In this document: piece after piece, positions 63,177 through 64,000 of the stretch
How the letters are laid out: every line of letters starts with the position of its first letter
Position numbering within the stretch: the first letter of the stretch is position 1
Origin: Streptacidiphilus jeojiense
Lineage (GTDB): Bacteria > Actinomycetota > Actinomycetes > Streptomycetales > Streptomycetaceae
DNA: 64,000 nucleotides
Direction: 5' to 3'
NCBI RefSeq assembly: GCF_000719095.1
Contig: NZ_JOEH01000021.1
Location: forward strand, 186,001-250,000
Program-made: the position numbers and the translations under genes
The notes under the pieces: model-generated
The model's database searches: none
What the model was told of the DNA's origin: nothing
Seen by the model: only the letters and a program-made list of their open reading frames with translations

Positions 63177-63994
63177 TTTCCGCCGACCCCCATCAGCCCG
63201 CGCACCAGGGCGCGGCGGGCGAACAGGTAGACGACCAGGATCGGCAGCATGGACAGCAGGACCGCGCTGAGCAGGGCCGGGACGTCGACCCCGTGCTCGG
63301 TCTGGAAGTTGAACAGGCCCAGGGTGATCACCCGGGTGGAGTCGGACTGGGTCAGCACCAGCGGGAAGAGGAAGCCGTTCCAGGCCTGCAGCGCGGCGAA
63401 GACGACGATGGTGGACAGCCCGCCCTTGGACAGCGGCACCACCAGCTGCCGGAACACCCGCGCCGGTGACGCGCCGTCAACCGCCATGGCCTCGTAGAGA
63501 TCGGGGGTGATGTCCCGCATCGCCCCGGTCAGGATCAGGGTGCAGATGGGCAGGCAGAAGGCGGCGGTGGGCAGGATGATGCCGAGCAGGTTGTCGTAGA
63601 GGCCGGCCTTGCTGATGACGTAGAACATCGGCACGATCACCGCCTGGGCGGGGATGGCCAGGCCGAGCAGGAAGATCCGGAAGACGGTGCTCATGGTGCG
63701 GTGGCGGCTTCTGACGATGGCGTAGGCCAGTGGCGGGACGACCAGCAGCACGATGGCGACCACGGACAGGGTGACCACGATGGTGTTGAGGAAGTCCCGG
63801 CCGAAGCCGTTGGAGAAGTCGTCCAGGTAGTTCTGCAGGGTCAGATGGGTGGGGAAGCTGAGCGGCCCGGAGGTGGAGTAGTCGGACTGGGTGCGCAGGG
63901 TCGCGGTCAGCATCACGTACAGCGGCAGGCCGACCAGGAAGAGCCAGATCAGCGAGCCGAAGCCGGCCAGGTAGTTGGGGCGGTGGCGCATCAC
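63173..63994 (-). CDS. Carbohydrate ABC permease, MalG type
   Basis: A 273-residue six-helix permease; the EAA-type loop reads DLYEAMAVDGASPARVFRQLVVP. It starts six to nine bases from the window end (GTG 63994 or ATG 63991), probably overlapping the stop of a MalF-type partner outside. It couples to the GH3 gene by a 4-base overlap. Confidence 0.9.
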   Translation of the reverse strand: MMRHRPNYLAGFGSLIWLFLVGLPLYVMLTATLRTQSDYSTSGPLSFPTHLTLQNYLDDFSNGFGRDFLNTIVVTLSVVAIVLLVVPPLAYAIVRSRHRTMSTVFRIFLLGLAIPAQAVIVPMFYVISKAGLYDNLLGIILPTAAFCLPICTLILTGAMRDITPDLYEAMAVDGASPARVFRQLVVPLSKGGLSTIVVFAALQAWNGFLFPLVLTQSDSTRVITLGLFNFQTEHGVDVPALLSAVLLSMLPILVVYLFARRALVRGLMGVGGK

Positions 63995-64000
63995 AGTCCC

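Noticed and set aside
1..64000. tRNA, rRNA, insertion sequences or prophage genes
   Set aside because: No clover-leaf, rRNA-like stretch, transposase or integrase was seen by reading; base composition is even throughout.

Overview
The window is very GC-rich with third-position G/C throughout, GTG starts, GGAG-type ribosome sites, lipoprotein and class E sortase signals, LacI/LysR regulators and many secreted glycosidases. This points to a mycelial actinomycete of the Streptomyces / Streptacidiphilus / Catenulispora kind; the genus cannot be fixed from sequence reading alone. About 50 protein genes cover nearly all of the window. I saw no rRNA or tRNA gene, insertion sequence, prophage or CRISPR array.

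Left edge (1-5.8 kb): the 3' part of an ECF-type sigma factor joined through a membrane anchor to a GH99-like extracellular domain; an overlapping Ntn-asparaginase / M55 aminopeptidase pair; and an MMPL exporter whose promoter lies in a palindrome.

6.3-29.5 kb is a catabolic island. Two paralogous ribose-type ABC importers (6.3-10.2 and 18.5-22.3 kb, gene order permuted) flank an upper set: aldehyde dehydrogenase, L-2-hydroxyglutarate-oxidase-type FAD enzyme, amidohydrolase, ThDP decarboxylase-like enzyme, Ldh2-type dehydrogenase, cupin and carboxymuconolactone-decarboxylase-like protein. A LysR gene and a promoter with an operator-like palindrome precede a lower operon: two-domain VOC dioxygenase-like protein, aldehyde dehydrogenase, FAH-family hydrolase, second VOC protein, alpha/beta hydrolase, HbpS/GlcG protein and a MetE-like protein without the expected zinc ligands. 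The operon ends in a strong hairpin. The set looks like import and ring- or chain-cleavage of a small aromatic or oxo-acid compound, but the substrate is not identifiable and no ring hydroxylase is present.

29.5-37.8 kb is an L-arabinose-glycan locus: LacI regulator, GH127 beta-L-arabinofuranosidase, ABC binding protein and two permeases without an ATPase, and a secreted clan-A glycosidase with a ricin-type lectin domain. 37.9-49.0 kb holds a PAS/GAF/PP2C/anti-sigma-kinase fusion with substituted phosphatase metal ligands, an ABC exporter operon ending in a large secreted phosphoesterase, a two-component system and a secreted EEP-fold phosphodiesterase.

49.2-64 kb is rich in surface and secreted proteins: a sortase-anchored choice-of-anchor-A protein, a GH18 chitinase with a DasR-like site in its promoter, an MFS exporter, an Old Yellow Enzyme, a GH16 glucanase, a sortase-anchored autotransporter-type repeat protein, a second membrane-tethered ECF sigma factor (paralogue of the one at base 1), a GH3 glycosidase and a sugar permease running off the end. 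The unifying theme is polysaccharide sensing, degradation and uptake, with two sigma factors that seem to carry their own extracellular sensor domains.
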